Source: Oligoflexus sp. (lineage in GTDB: Bacteria > Bdellovibrionota_B > Oligoflexia > Oligoflexales > Oligoflexaceae). Taken from it: 6,892 nucleotides of DNA. The stretch is taken from contig JASLCY010000515.1 of NCBI GenBank assembly GCA_030151925.1, positions 1 to 6,892 of the forward strand, read 5' to 3'. Shown here piece after piece: positions 1 to 5,630 of the stretch (position 1 is the stretch's first letter; every line of letters begins with the position of its first letter). The notes beneath the pieces were generated by a model that saw only the letters and a list, made by a program, of their open reading frames with translations, was not told where the DNA came from and made no database searches. A program made the translations under genes and the position numbers.

Positions 1-801
1 CTCGGCATGCACTTCTTCTCGCCGGTCGAGAAGATGCCCCTGCTCGAGATCGTCGTAACGGACAAGACCGCGGACTGGGCCGCGGACCGTGCGTTCCGCC
101 TCGGCCAGAAGATGGGCAAGCAGATCATCGTCGTGAAAGACGGTCCCGGCTTCTACACCACGCGCGCCCTGGCGTTCTTCCTCGCGGAAGCCTCGCTGCT
201 CCTCGAAGAAGGCTCGAACATCGAAGAGATCGATTCAGCGCTCACGGATTTCGGTTTCCCGGTCGGTCCCATCACTCTGATGGACGAAGTGGGAATCGAC
301 GTCGGCATCCACGTCCTCGACGAGATGCGCGAAGCGTTCCCCAGCCGCATTAAGATGCCGGCCGGCCTCGACGCGATCCAAAAATCAGGACGCCTCGGCC
401 GCAAGAACGGCAAAGGCTTCTTCCTTTATGAAGACGGCAAGAAAGTGGCTCCGGACGAGTCCATCTACGAGCTTATGGGCGACGACAAGCGCAGCTATAA
501 GTTCGTCCCGCCCGAGGATATCGCCGATCGCTGCTCGTTCATCTTCATCAACGAGACGGTTCGTTGCTTGGAGGAAGGCATCCTGAACCACGCGTACGAC
601 GCGGATATCGGCGCCGTGTTCGGCCTCGGTTTCCCGCCGTTCCTCGGCGGTCCCCTGAAATACGTGGATCACCTCGGCGCGAGCAACGTCGTGGCGAAGC
701 TCAAGAGCCTCGAGGAGAAGTTCGGCCCGCGTTTCGCGCCGGCCAAACTCTTGAAAGACATGGCTGCGAAAGAAGCGAAGTTCTTCCCGGAAGAAAAATG
801 A
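1..801 (+). CDS. fadJ: Fatty acid oxidation complex alpha subunit (3-hydroxyacyl-CoA dehydrogenase part), C-terminal 266 codons
   Basis: The gene is cut at the window's left edge and the reading frame is open from base 1; the ATG at 7 is internal. It encodes the C-terminal end of the multifunctional beta-oxidation enzyme that hydrates enoyl-CoA and oxidises 3-hydroxyacyl-CoA with NAD+. Visible here are the end of the NAD-binding fold with HFFSPVEKMPLLEIV, the DGPGF..TR segment that opens the first C-terminal 3-HAD domain, FGFPVGP..L.DEVGIDV, and the second 3-HAD repeat with FGLGFPPFLGGP. The catalytic His (codon 10-12) and Glu (46-48) are 12 residues apart, the same spacing as His450/Glu462 in E. 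coli FadB. Wording and length of the C-terminus resemble mitochondrial HADHA and FadJ more than FadB. The protein is cytosolic and normally works with a thiolase beta subunit, which is not in view. It ends with TGA at 799-801 and is followed by a strong terminator. Family assignment is firm; the symbol is less so (fadJ versus fadB-type). Confidence 0.93.
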   Translation, partial: LGMHFFSPVEKMPLLEIVVTDKTADWAADRAFRLGQKMGKQIIVVKDGPGFYTTRALAFFLAEASLLLEEGSNIEEIDSALTDFGFPVGPITLMDEVGIDVGIHVLDEMREAFPSRIKMPAGLDAIQKSGRLGRKNGKGFFLYEDGKKVAPDESIYELMGDDKRSYKFVPPEDIADRCSFIFINETVRCLEEGILNHAYDADIGAVFGLGFPPFLGGPLKYVDHLGASNVVAKLKSLEEKFGPRFAPAKLLKDMAAKEAKFFPEEK

Positions 802-817
802 TCCGCGCGGCTTGAGA

Positions 818-1405
818 TCAAGGCAAAGAGGGGGCTTCGGCTCCCTTTTTTGCGTCCTTGTCGAGCCCCAGGGCCTGAAAGAGGCCGAACGACAAGGCGC
901 CGATGAGCCCGCCGAAAGCGAAGCCGCCGAGGACATCGGTCGGATAATGCATGCCGAGATAAAGCCGCGAAAAACCCACCATCAGCACCGCGCCTATCGC
1001 CGGCAGGGCTTTTTTAGGCCCGTACCAGAGCAGCCAGAAGACGGTGAAGGCCGCGCCGTTCGCCGCGTGATTGGAAGGAAAGCTGAGGGAGCCCGCGCAG
1101 CCGTCGACGATGCGGATAAAATTCTCGATCTTGCAGGGACGCAGGCGGCCTAGGAACGGTTTTATCATCTGAGCCGCGAAAGCATCCGTAAAGCCGACCG
1201 TAGCCGCCAGCCAAAGAATGGTTTTAATTTCCGACCACTGCCTACCGTAGGCAGTTTTAGTAAGCAGAATGGCGGCAATCATCAGCCAAGGTGCCGGAGA
1301 GCTCCAAATTTTGAAAAGAATATCGTCCCAAGGCGTAGCGATTTGGCGGTTAGCAAAATAAAGAATTTTCAGATCCAGCCCATGCAATAAATCGAATAAG
1401 CCCAT
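818..1405 (-). CDS. PAP2-family integral membrane phosphatase
   Basis: This 195-residue protein carries the full acid-phosphatase/PAP2 signature. Motif 1 is K-x6-RP (K82 to R89-P90), motif 2 is PSNH (110-113, preceded by SF), and motif 3 is SR-x5-H-x3-D (S146, R147, H153, D157). The two catalytic His residues are therefore H113 and H153. Hydrophobic stretches near residues 40-49, 60-80, 115-128, 133-145 and 158-178 give the usual multi-pass fold with the active site facing the periplasm. Likely substrates are lipid or isoprenoid phosphates (phosphatidic acid, PGP, undecaprenyl-PP), but the sequence does not say which. The start is ATG at 1405-1403, with an AGGGA ribosome site (1414-1410) 4 nt upstream. 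The gene is convergent with the fadJ-like gene, and its last codons contain that gene's terminator. The 5' third is visibly richer in A/T than the 3' part. Confidence 0.9.
   Translation of the reverse strand: MGLFDLLHGLDLKILYFANRQIATPWDDILFKIWSSPAPWLMIAAILLTKTAYGRQWSEIKTILWLAATVGFTDAFAAQMIKPFLGRLRPCKIENFIRIVDGCAGSLSFPSNHAANGAAFTVFWLLWYGPKKALPAIGAVLMVGFSRLYLGMHYPTDVLGGFAFGGLIGALSFGLFQALGLDKDAKKGAEAPSLP
825..850 (+). terminator. Rho-independent terminator of the fadJ-like gene
   Basis: An 11-bp stem (825-835 with 840-850, including two G-T pairs) is closed by a TTCG tetraloop (836-839). Its 3' arm ends in a run of six T (846-851). It begins 24 nt after the fadJ-like stop codon. The 5' arm starts with AAA, so the structure could also terminate transcription from the opposite strand, but less well. 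It lies wholly inside the last codons of the convergent PAP2 gene, where it encodes part of the charged C-terminal tail. Confidence 0.85.
1237..1255. repeat. Perfect 8-bp inverted repeat inside the PAP2 gene
   Basis: ACTGCCTA (1237-1244) and TAGGCAGT (1248-1255) are exact complements around a 3-nt CCG loop, followed on the + strand by a short T run (1255-1258). Read on the + strand this has the shape of a weak intrinsic terminator antisense to the phosphatase. It could equally be a chance palindrome in the codons for TAYGRQ. Confidence 0.4.
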
Positions 1406-1490
1406 TTTTTCCCTGAACTTTTAGGTGTTTATTCGTAAATGATAAAAAGATGAACGCAAGAGAAAATAAATTGACCAGCCAGCCAGGCCG

Positions 1491-1520
1491 GTGATACAAA
1501 CGCTTCATAATCAAAGACAA
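1491..1520 (-). promoter_or_regulatory. Possible sigma70-type promoter for the PAP2 gene
   Basis: On the minus strand, TTGTCT (1520-1515) and TATCAC (1496-1491) each match 4 of 6 consensus bases and are 18 bp apart, in an AT-rich stretch. A start of transcription near 1484 would give a leader of about 80 nt before the ATG at 1405. A second, weaker candidate (TTGCGT) lies closer to the gene. Neither is strong. Confidence 0.25.
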
Positions 1521-1540
1521 TATCACTGAATATGCGCATC

Positions 1541-1583
1541 GGGAAAACGGGAAAGGCTGGGGGGCCCCTTAGGGGGAGCAGGG
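1541..1583 (+). other. G-tract cluster with G-quadruplex-type spacing, in the intergenic gap
   Basis: Five G runs (1541-1543, 1549-1551, 1559-1564, 1572-1576, 1581-1583) are separated by 5, 7, 7 and 4 nt, which fits the simple G3+N1-7 rule on the + strand. The block also contains the palindrome GGGGCCCC (1561-1568), so a duplex hairpin could compete. It sits downstream of the secreted-protein gene and upstream of the PAP2 gene. The rest of 1406-1621 holds no gene that I can support. Confidence 0.35.
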
Positions 1584-1585
1584 CT

Positions 1586-1606
1586 GACCGCCCTTGGACG
1601 GCGGTC
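1586..1606 (-). terminator. Hairpin downstream of the secreted-protein gene; weak terminator candidate
   Basis: GACCGCC (1586-1592) and GGCGGTC (1600-1606) form a perfect 7-bp GC-rich stem with a 7-nt loop, 16 nt past the stop codon of the minus-strand gene at 1622. No T run follows on the minus strand, so it is not a classical intrinsic terminator. It may stabilise the 3' end or work with Rho. Confidence 0.35.
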
Positions 1607-1621
1607 GTGCGGCTTAATGTC

Positions 1622-2044
1622 TTACCAGTTGAGGTCCTTGAGGATCTGATCCGATTCCTGAGCCTTCTTCAGGTAATTCTGCTTCACGGGTTCATCCGCG
1701 TGTTTGATCTCCTTGCGTTCGGGCTCAAGGCTCACGCGGGGGACCGAATAACGGCCGCTCACCGCGACCTTCTCGAACTTCAGCTTCGAGCTCTTGGAGA
1801 CGACGCGCGCCGGCTCGGTCCAGGTCTTGACCTTGCGGCTCGAGGGCTGCCCGAGAGGGATGGGATCCTTCATCACCGGAGCCTCGACGTCCGAGGCCGG
1901 AGCGTCGATGCCTTCGATTTCCGCAGTCCGCTCGGGGTGTTTCAGGTCGAGAAGATATTTTCTTTTGCCGAGCGGCGGCAGGGGCTTGGCGGCCGCGACC
2001 TCGGCTATCAAAAGTAAGTAGGCCAAACCATAGATGGCTTTCAT
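1622..2044 (-). CDS. Small secreted protein of unknown function
   Basis: I do not recognise this 140-residue protein. It begins with a clear Sec signal peptide: Lys at position 2, a hydrophobic core at about 4-14, and an AAA-K cleavage site after residue 19 with no lipobox Cys. The mature part of about 121 residues is polar, with many Lys, Glu and Pro, no Cys and no membrane segment. It divides into an extended Pro/acidic stretch (about 20-65) and a Lys-rich part with a plausible beta-strand core (FEKVAVSGRYSVPRV, about 90-105), then a charged helical tail ending in DLNW. This suggests a periplasmic protein. The start is well supported: GGAGG (2057-2053) lies 8 nt before the ATG. It is divergent from the FHA/HD-GYP gene, with 134 bp between the two starts. 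That position makes a periplasmic accessory role for the neighbouring envelope system possible, but this is only inference from location. Confidence 0.75.
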   Translation of the reverse strand: MKAIYGLAYLLLIAEVAAAKPLPPLGKRKYLLDLKHPERTAEIEGIDAPASDVEAPVMKDPIPLGQPSSRKVKTWTEPARVVSKSSKLKFEKVAVSGRYSVPRVSLEPERKEIKHADEPVKQNYLKKAQESDQILKDLNW

Positions 2045-2097
2045 AATGAGATCCTCCCTGACTTCATCCTTACGCCTCGGCAGAATTGCGACCAGAC

Positions 2098-2125
2098 TTT
2101 AGACACTCAAAAGATTTTTTATAAG
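2098..2125 (+). promoter_or_regulatory. Possible sigma70-type promoter for the FHA/HD-GYP gene
   Basis: TTTAGA (2098-2103, 4 of 6 matches) and TATAAG (2120-2125, 5 of 6) are 16 bp apart in a short AT-rich patch within the divergent intergenic region. The predicted transcript start, near 2132, would leave a leader of about 47 nt. I found no convincing promoter for the divergent minus-strand gene in the same space. Confidence 0.4.
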
Positions 2126-2178
2126 GCCGATAGAGAAGGGTTGGGTTGTGACTGAAGCCCCTTCTCTTGAAAGTATAT

Positions 2179-3732
2179 ATGAGTTCAGCCTTTCTCATCG
2201 TCGAACGAGGGCACAATGCGGGTACACGCATTGAGCTGAAGGATTTTCCGGCCTCGATCGGCCGGGACCCCTCGAATTCCGTGGTGATCAGGGACTCGGA
2301 ATCCTCGCGCCACCACCTGCGCATCAAACGCCGCGGGCGGCTCTTCATCCTCGAGGACCTCGATTCCCGGAACGGCACCTATATCAACGGCGATCGCGTC
2401 ATCAACTCGACCCTGAGCAACGGCGACCGCATCCTCGTCGGCACCACCGAGCTCACCTTCGTCGCGCCCGACGCGAACATCAACATCGCGACCGACATGC
2501 TGCACTTCGATATGCAGCTCGACGACGGCCACAAGATGCCGATCGAATTCTCCGACGTGGAAGGCCGCCGCGAAGTGAAGCGCGCGATCCGCCTCGATCC
2601 CGGCGTGCTCGCCAACAACATGATGAGCAACGGCCAGGCGATCAACGACGTGTTCAACTACCACTCGAACCTCATCGTGATCAAGGACCTGAAGGAGACG
2701 TGCCAGGCGCTGCTGAAGTTCCTCGGCAAGATCATCCATAACGCCTCCCGCGCGGCCATCCTCATCTGGTCGCACCAGCAGCGGCACCTGATCCCTTATG
2801 CGAGCAAGACCTTCGGCAAAAGCCCGTCCGGCTTCATCCTGAGCCGCAGCGCCTTCGAGGACGCGCTCTCGCGCCGGCAGGGGATCCTGCTTTCGCCCGA
2901 GTCGCGCGCGACCCATCAAGGCCGCAACCGGGTGATCCTCCCGCTCTGCCACTCGGATGACATCGTCGCGCTCGTCCACATCGAGATCGACAGCCCGACC
3001 GAAGAATTCGCGATGCACGAGCTCGAATCCGCGCAGGCCCTCCTGCAGAGGACCTCGCCGCTGATCGAAGCCATGCTGCTGCGCACCGAGATCGACGGTT
3101 GGCTCGACGGCATGATCCAGTCGATCCTGAACGTCGTCGAAGCGAAGGACACCTATACCCGCGGCCACTCCGAGCGCGTCTCGACCTATGCGATGGCGAT
3201 CGCCGAAGAGCTTCGCCTCAACAACGAGGTGAAGCGCCTCCTCATGATCAGCGCGCTCTGCCACGACGTCGGGAAGGTGGGCATACCCGATGCGATCCTG
3301 AAGAAAGCCTCGCACCTCAGCGCCGAGGAATACCAGGAGATGAAGCTCCATCCTACGATCGGCGCCAACATCATCAATCACCTGCCCAACGCCCAGAAGA
3401 TCATCTCGGGCATCAAATACCATCACGAGAAATGGGACGGCACCGGTTACCCGGACGGCCTCTCCGGCGAGGACATCCCCTTCTTCGGGCGCATCGTCGC
3501 GCTCGCCGACGTCTTCGATGCGATGGTATCCGGCCGTTCGTATTCCGGTTTCATGGACCAGGAAGAGGCCGTGGACCGTCTCCAGGGCGAAGCCGAGCTC
3601 TTCGACCCCGAGATCCTGCGCGCCTTCGTCCGTGCCTGCGAGAAAGGCACTCTCTCGCCCAAGACCTCGACGCAAAATCACGAGACGGATGAAGTCCCCG
3701 TGACCGATACGGAAACCACCAAATTTAAGTGA
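2179..3732 (+). CDS. FHA-GAF-HD-GYP signalling protein, probable c-di-GMP phosphodiesterase
   Basis: This 517-residue cytoplasmic protein has three modules. Residues about 5-95 are an FHA domain with the phosphothreonine-binding residues in place (G28-R29, S43-R44-H45-H46, N65-G66-T67). Residues about 145-290 look like a GAF-type sensor, although no ligand residues can be named. Residues about 305-490 are an HD-GYP domain: the HD pair is H362-D363, followed by K366, H391 in HPTIG, and HHEKWDGTGYP at 415-425. All hallmark residues are present, so hydrolysis of c-di-GMP is likely. The last 26 residues are a polar Thr/Glu-rich tail that could carry phosphorylation sites. There is no signal peptide or membrane helix. 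Start choice: ATG at 2179 has GAAAG (2169-2173) 5 nt upstream; an in-frame TTG at 2167 would add four residues but has no good ribosome site. The gene lies about 100 nt before the motor-like operon, which has its own promoter. A function in controlling that operon's machine is inference. Confidence 0.92.
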   Translation: MSSAFLIVERGHNAGTRIELKDFPASIGRDPSNSVVIRDSESSRHHLRIKRRGRLFILEDLDSRNGTYINGDRVINSTLSNGDRILVGTTELTFVAPDANINIATDMLHFDMQLDDGHKMPIEFSDVEGRREVKRAIRLDPGVLANNMMSNGQAINDVFNYHSNLIVIKDLKETCQALLKFLGKIIHNASRAAILIWSHQQRHLIPYASKTFGKSPSGFILSRSAFEDALSRRQGILLSPESRATHQGRNRVILPLCHSDDIVALVHIEIDSPTEEFAMHELESAQALLQRTSPLIEAMLLRTEIDGWLDGMIQSILNVVEAKDTYTRGHSERVSTYAMAIAEELRLNNEVKRLLMISALCHDVGKVGIPDAILKKASHLSAEEYQEMKLHPTIGANIINHLPNAQKIISGIKYHHEKWDGTGYPDGLSGEDIPFFGRIVALADVFDAMVSGRSYSGFMDQEEAVDRLQGEAELFDPEILRAFVRACEKGTLSPKTSTQNHETDEVPVTDTETTKFK

Positions 3733-3762
3733 TCCCCCCAAGCCGGCAATTTCCGCCTCCAT

Positions 3763-3791
3763 ATCAAAGATGATGGGCTTCGCGGTATAAT
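3763..3791 (+). promoter_or_regulatory. Promoter of the TolQ/TolR-like operon
   Basis: TATAAT (3786-3791) is a perfect -10 box. The -35 region at 17-bp spacing is ATCAAA (3763-3768), only 3 of 6 matches, so an activator may help. Transcription would begin near 3798, giving a leader of about 33 nt before the ATG at 3831. I saw no intrinsic terminator between the HD-GYP stop (3732) and this promoter, so read-through from upstream is also possible. Confidence 0.6.
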
Positions 3792-3830
3792 ACAGACAAA
3801 GCTTCGTGTTTTGCCCGAAAGGACCCGTTT

Positions 3831-4616
3831 ATGTGGAGCCAGCTCGCGATCAGCCTGCAGAGTGGGAACGTCTACCTGTACCTGATCCTCTTCCTCGGAT
3901 TCATCGGCACCGTGATCATCTTCGAGCGCCTCATCATGCTCCAGGTGGTCTATTCGCTCGATTTCAAGAAATTCCTGAACAACCTCCGCCGCTCGGTCCA
4001 GGCGGAAGACATCGAGCGCGCGGTGAGCATCTGCAAGAACGCGTCCTACACCTCGCTGCCCGCGATCAGCCTCAAGGCGCTGGAAGCGAAGGAACGCGAT
4101 CCCGCCTCGGTGCGCGGCGCGATCGAGGAGGAGAGCATCGACTTCCTGCCGAAGATCGAAGCCCGCATCGGCATCCTCCCCGCGCTTTCCACGCTGATCC
4201 TGCTCGTCGGCATCCTCGGGACGATCGACGGCCTCTGGGCGGCGTTCGATTCGGTCGAGATCCTCGATACCGCCGAGAAGCAGGTCCGCCTGTCGAACGG
4301 CATCGCCAGCTCGCTCAACCCGACGACGATGGGCCTGCTCATGAGCATGATCTTCCTCACCGGCCATCAGGTCCTGAGAGGCCTCGCCCTGCGTTTGACG
4401 GAGAGGGTCCATTACGGTGTCTCGGTTCTCATGAACCTTCTCGCTCCCGCGGAAGTGGCGAGCTTTGTCCCAGCCGTAGCCGTCGCTGCCCCGGCTGGAG
4501 CGGCCCCTGCGCCGGCCCGTGCCGAGGCCGCAGCTGATACTAAGATCGAGGTTGAAGATGACAGCTTTGACGATTCTTCAGTCGAAGATATTAAGGACGA
4601 AGAAGAGATTATCTAA
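3831..4616 (+). CDS. MotA/TolQ/ExbB-family proton-channel protein
   Basis: This 261-residue inner-membrane protein has the TolQ/ExbB layout. TM1 is at about 14-37, then comes a cytoplasmic loop (about 40-112), TM2 at 115-139 and TM3 at about 162-182. TM2 carries GILGT (127-131, the usual G-L-L-G-T signature). TM3 begins with SSLNPTTMGL, so the two conserved channel threonines are T131 and T165 or T166. Such proteins form a pentamer around TolR/ExbD helices and use the proton gradient to drive movement. Two things are odd. D133 follows the GT motif in TM2, where the family usually has an apolar residue or Trp. The C-terminus has an Ala/Pro-rich linker (about 212-236) and then a very acidic tail (239-261). 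The start at ATG 3831 has GAAAGGA (3817-3823) 7 nt upstream. It is the first gene of the operon; one TolQ-like gene followed by two TolR-like genes resembles myxococcal aglR-aglQ-aglS. Confidence 0.88.
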   Translation: MWSQLAISLQSGNVYLYLILFLGFIGTVIIFERLIMLQVVYSLDFKKFLNNLRRSVQAEDIERAVSICKNASYTSLPAISLKALEAKERDPASVRGAIEEESIDFLPKIEARIGILPALSTLILLVGILGTIDGLWAAFDSVEILDTAEKQVRLSNGIASSLNPTTMGLLMSMIFLTGHQVLRGLALRLTERVHYGVSVLMNLLAPAEVASFVPAVAVAAPAGAAPAPARAEAAADTKIEVEDDSFDDSSVEDIKDEEEII

Positions 4617-5103
4617 TAACGTCTGGTATCTTCCCATCATAGTGCTCGCGCTCATGCTGCTCATGACGTTCCTGTCGACGGCTTTGCGCGGCATTGCCGT
4701 TCCCGCGTCCTACGGCGTGGTGGAGGGCGAGTTCCCCGTGATCCAGAACGATCGCACGATCGCTCCGGGCGAGACGTGGGCGGAGCCGAAGGCGACCCTG
4801 GGCAACGATTCGGCCTTGGTGATCCTCACCAAAGACCGCTTTTTCTTCGGCCAGCTCGGTGCCTTCGGCAAGGACCTGAGCGCCGTGCACAACAAGTTCT
4901 TCATACCGCACGTGGACGGCGCCCCGAACCTGCCGGAGCTCGTGAGCCAGCTCGAGAAATGGCAGAGCGATGCGCATGTGCCGCGCTCTTTGATTTTCGT
5001 ACCGACTGAAGACATACCTATGCCTATCGTGATCCAATGCTTCGCCGCCCTCAAGAAATCAGGCCTCTTCGATCAGGTGATCCTGGGCGGAGGTCTCCTG
5101 TGA
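4558..5103 (+). CDS. ExbD/TolR-like inner-membrane protein 1
   Basis: This 181-residue protein has a short basic cytoplasmic N-terminus (K10, R13, K15-K16-R17), one membrane helix (about 22-43) and a periplasmic domain. The end of that domain matches the ExbD/TolR pattern: a strand (RSLIFVPTEDIPM), a helix (VIQCFAALKKSGLF) and a final strand (DQVILGG). It would be the stator partner of the TolQ-like protein. The membrane helix contains no Asp or Glu, although the family normally has a proton-carrying Asp there. Start choice: ATG at 4558 has GAGG (4548-4551) 6 nt upstream and gives a positive-inside N-terminus. An in-frame GTG at 4519 would make it longer without an equally good site. The chosen start overlaps the upstream gene by 59 nt in another frame, suggesting translational coupling. 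The family call rests on topology, the C-terminal motif and operon context, and the sequence is divergent. Confidence 0.72.
   Translation: MTALTILQSKILRTKKRLSNNVWYLPIIVLALMLLMTFLSTALRGIAVPASYGVVEGEFPVIQNDRTIAPGETWAEPKATLGNDSALVILTKDRFFFGQLGAFGKDLSAVHNKFFIPHVDGAPNLPELVSQLEKWQSDAHVPRSLIFVPTEDIPMPIVIQCFAALKKSGLFDQVILGGGLL
5089..5093 (+). promoter_or_regulatory. Ribosome binding site setting the GTG start at 5100
   Basis: GGAGG is separated by 6 nt from GTG (5100-5102), which itself overlaps the TGA stop (5101-5103) of the preceding gene as GTGA. The optimal spacing decides the start in favour of this GTG over the downstream ATG at 5124. It also implies stop-restart translation that keeps the two TolR-like subunits in balance. 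Confidence 0.75.
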
Positions 5104-5630
5104 GAAGCGCTATCTGGAGCGATATGCTGCAAAGGATGCGGGAACGCCTCTCGGACCCCATCCTATGGTTCCCGTTTCCGGCCCTCATCGGCTTCGGCCT
5201 CGTCATCATCCTGCGCGGCCAGCTCCTCAGCGGCTTCAACCACAGGCTGGGAACGCAGGCGGACGTGGTGCAGCTCGAAGCGAAGCCCCTGCAGAACTCG
5301 GGCATCTGGCTGAGCGTCTATCAGAAAGGCGACCGCATCGTGGTGGTGACCGACGACCATGACCGCTTCGAGTGGCCGCTCGGCGTGCAGGACGTGGCGA
5401 CGATGAAGCCGCTCCTGAGCTACCTGCAGAAGCGCTCGCGCGAAGAAGCCTTCAAATCCACCTTGTCGATGGAGACGGAAGCCGATCGCGTCAGGGCCGT
5501 GCTCTCCGTCGACCAGAAACTCAAGTATATCCACGTGAGGCCCATACTGTTCGCGCTCGCTAAGGCCAAGATCGCGAACTACGGCTTCGAAACGCGGATC
5601 GTTCACGATACGAAAGAGGACGTGTTCTGA
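5100..5630 (+). CDS. ExbD/TolR-like inner-membrane protein 2
   Basis: This 176-residue protein has the same plan as its upstream neighbour: a cytoplasmic N-terminus (1-19), one membrane helix (about 20-38, rich in Phe, Ile and Gly) and a periplasmic domain. The C-terminal half (strand AVLSVDQKLKYIHV, helix RPILFALAKAKIANYG, strand FETRIV) fits the ExbD/TolR fold. The only acidic residue near the helix is D19, just before P20 at its cytoplasmic edge, and R39 sits at the other end. The usual Asp inside the helix is missing. Two unlike TolR-type subunits beside one TolQ-type protein recall AglQ and AglS. The start is GTG at 5100, with GGAGG 6 nt upstream and a 4-nt overlap with the previous stop. 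No close family member is recognised by sequence, so the call leans on topology and context. Confidence 0.68.
   Translation: MRSAIWSDMLQRMRERLSDPILWFPFPALIGFGLVIILRGQLLSGFNHRLGTQADVVQLEAKPLQNSGIWLSVYQKGDRIVVVTDDHDRFEWPLGVQDVATMKPLLSYLQKRSREEAFKSTLSMETEADRVRAVLSVDQKLKYIHVRPILFALAKAKIANYGFETRIVHDTKEDVF
5615..5620 (+). promoter_or_regulatory. Ribosome binding site pointing to a CTG start at 5627
   Basis: AGAGGA lies 6 nt before CTG (5627-5629), and that CTG overlaps the TGA stop at 5628-5630. This copies the geometry of the GTGA junction at 5100. No ATG, GTG or TTG in the downstream frame occurs nearby until TTG at 5657, which has no ribosome site of its own. Confidence 0.5.

Noticed and set aside
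1471..1492. CCAG-type short tandem repeat (ccagccagccagg) and imperfect ACC..GGT palindrome
   Set aside because: Too short (about 3 units, one mismatch in the palindrome) to support a repeat element or operator.
1230..1540. AT-rich patch as a sign of horizontal transfer of the PAP2 gene
   Set aside because: The shift covers only the 5' part of the gene and its upstream region, while the rest of the gene matches the window's GC-rich codon use. A promoter region and ordinary drift explain it as well.
1532..2017. A 161-codon + strand open frame opposite the secreted-protein gene
   Set aside because: No good ribosome site and no recognisable motif, while the minus-strand frame has a signal peptide and GGAGG.
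2185..3762. A 525-codon open frame on the minus strand opposite the FHA/HD-GYP gene
   Set aside because: It is an artefact of the GC-rich third positions of the real gene: its product is a monotonous D/V/E/R/H-rich chain without domains, and the + strand frame has clear FHA and HD-GYP motifs.
3733..3785. Possible terminator after the FHA/HD-GYP gene
   Set aside because: Only a 5-bp AAGCC/GGCTT pair with a loop of about 31 nt and no T run; not a credible intrinsic terminator.
3678..4412. A 244-codon minus-strand open frame opposite the TolQ-like gene
   Set aside because: It is low-complexity (D, E, R, A-rich), spans the promoter and the intergenic region, and opposes a gene with clear family motifs.
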